This document shows positions 63,696 through 64,000 of a stretch of 64,000 nucleotides of DNA, one piece after another. The position numbers and the translations under genes were made by a program. Positions within the stretch are counted from its first letter, which is position 1, and every line of letters starts with the position of its first letter. The notes beneath the pieces are model-generated. The model was not told where the DNA came from and ran no database searches. It saw only the letters and a list, made by a program, of their open reading frames with translations. Source of the stretch: JACVRN01 sp036403815 (GTDB lineage: Bacteria > Acidobacteriota > Blastocatellia > Pyrinomonadales > Pyrinomonadaceae); the NCBI GenBank assembly GCA_036403815.1, contig DASWQH010000081.1:30954-94953 (forward strand), read 5' to 3'.

Positions 63696-63797
63696 GGGAT
63701 GAAAATGTGACAAAGCCTGACGGCTTTGATTCTTTTAATTTAATCACGCCTGAAAGGCGTGTCGAATTTTCATCCCTCATCCCTCATCCCTCATCCT
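63675..63797. repeat. Tandem-word element H17 (GGGATGA heptamers, variant loop)
   Basis: GGGATGA words (63675-63702) are paired with CATCCCT words (63770-63797). The loop holds short palindromes AAAGCC-TGAC-GGCTTT and CACGCCT-GAA-AGGCGTG, the second being like the core of element N8. The remaining 63798-64000 shows no gene. Confidence 0.88.
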
Positions 63798-64000
63798 TAT
63801 TTTTGCTGGCATCTACTAAAAGAAAAAGAACATCTCTATAAATTCAGTCGAGGCGTATGAATCAAGCGGGCTAATCAAGTAAGAATGCAGGTTCGAGCAT
63901 TTTCCAGAAAAAGCTCGCGCCGTTTTGTTCAAAGCTAGTACTTCGTCAGCCTAGTTTTGAGGATTAGCTCTTTGAACGGGTATAGTTTGGTTCAGACTGA

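Overview
This 64 kb window is ordinary chromosomal DNA of a Gram-negative (diderm) bacterium. It carries Bam and Lpx outer-membrane genes, many Sec signal peptides, and compact mostly two- to five-gene operons. The best guess is Acidobacteriota, probably class Blastocatellia. The reasons are an MKRC-type zinc-ribbon start on an ankyrin protein, many secreted TPR/peptidase genes, a three-gene pntAA-pntAB-pntB set, and the intergenic repeat style. That is inference from recalled protein families, not a database result. No rRNA, tRNA, CRISPR array, phage or insertion sequence was recognised.

Layout. 0.2-3.2 kb: proton-translocating transhydrogenase. 3.7-18.6 kb: secreted or membrane proteins (M28 peptidase, a 1096-residue zinc-ribbon membrane protein, RsmI, a PafA-like phosphatase, a TPR protein, an M1 aminopeptidase homologue lacking all three zinc ligands). 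18.8-27.7 kb (minus strand): bamA-skp-fabZ-lpxA-lpxI envelope operon, with clpC alongside. 28-36 kb (minus): LolCD-type transporter, ankyrin protein, two tandem GT39-like membrane glycosyltransferases, and a receiver/anti-sigma-kinase fusion. 36-47.5 kb (plus): DUF374 acyltransferase, M20 peptidase, TPR protein, era-prmA-rsmE, subtilase, coiled-coil zinc protein. 47.7-60 kb: galE, then a stress/nucleic-acid island: SRPBCC protein, 51-residue hydrophilic protein, DUF2231, FAD-Rieske oxidoreductase, stand-alone LigD phosphoesterase, B12-binding radical SAM, topoisomerase IB, and RtcB RNA ligase interrupted by a mini-intein. 60-63.7 kb: aroA-aroK, an RsbW-like kinase with a STAS antagonist, DUF2062.

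The strongest unexplained signal is in the spacers. Three kinds of long inverted-repeat element fill most gaps: (i) eight nested double hairpins built from short palindromes with a three-base centre (NCCC-N3-GGGN); (ii) at least sixteen elements made of degenerate tandem words, mostly of 7 bases, nearly all arranged as inverted pairs; (iii) three GC-rich hairpins of about 75 bases. All seven convergent gene junctions in the window hold an element of type i or ii, which suggests bidirectional terminator use. Copies also sit inside operons, and several genes take their last codons or stop codon from them. Paired changes in the arms show that pairing is maintained. Other points of note are the RtcB intein and the catalytically dead M1 homologue.
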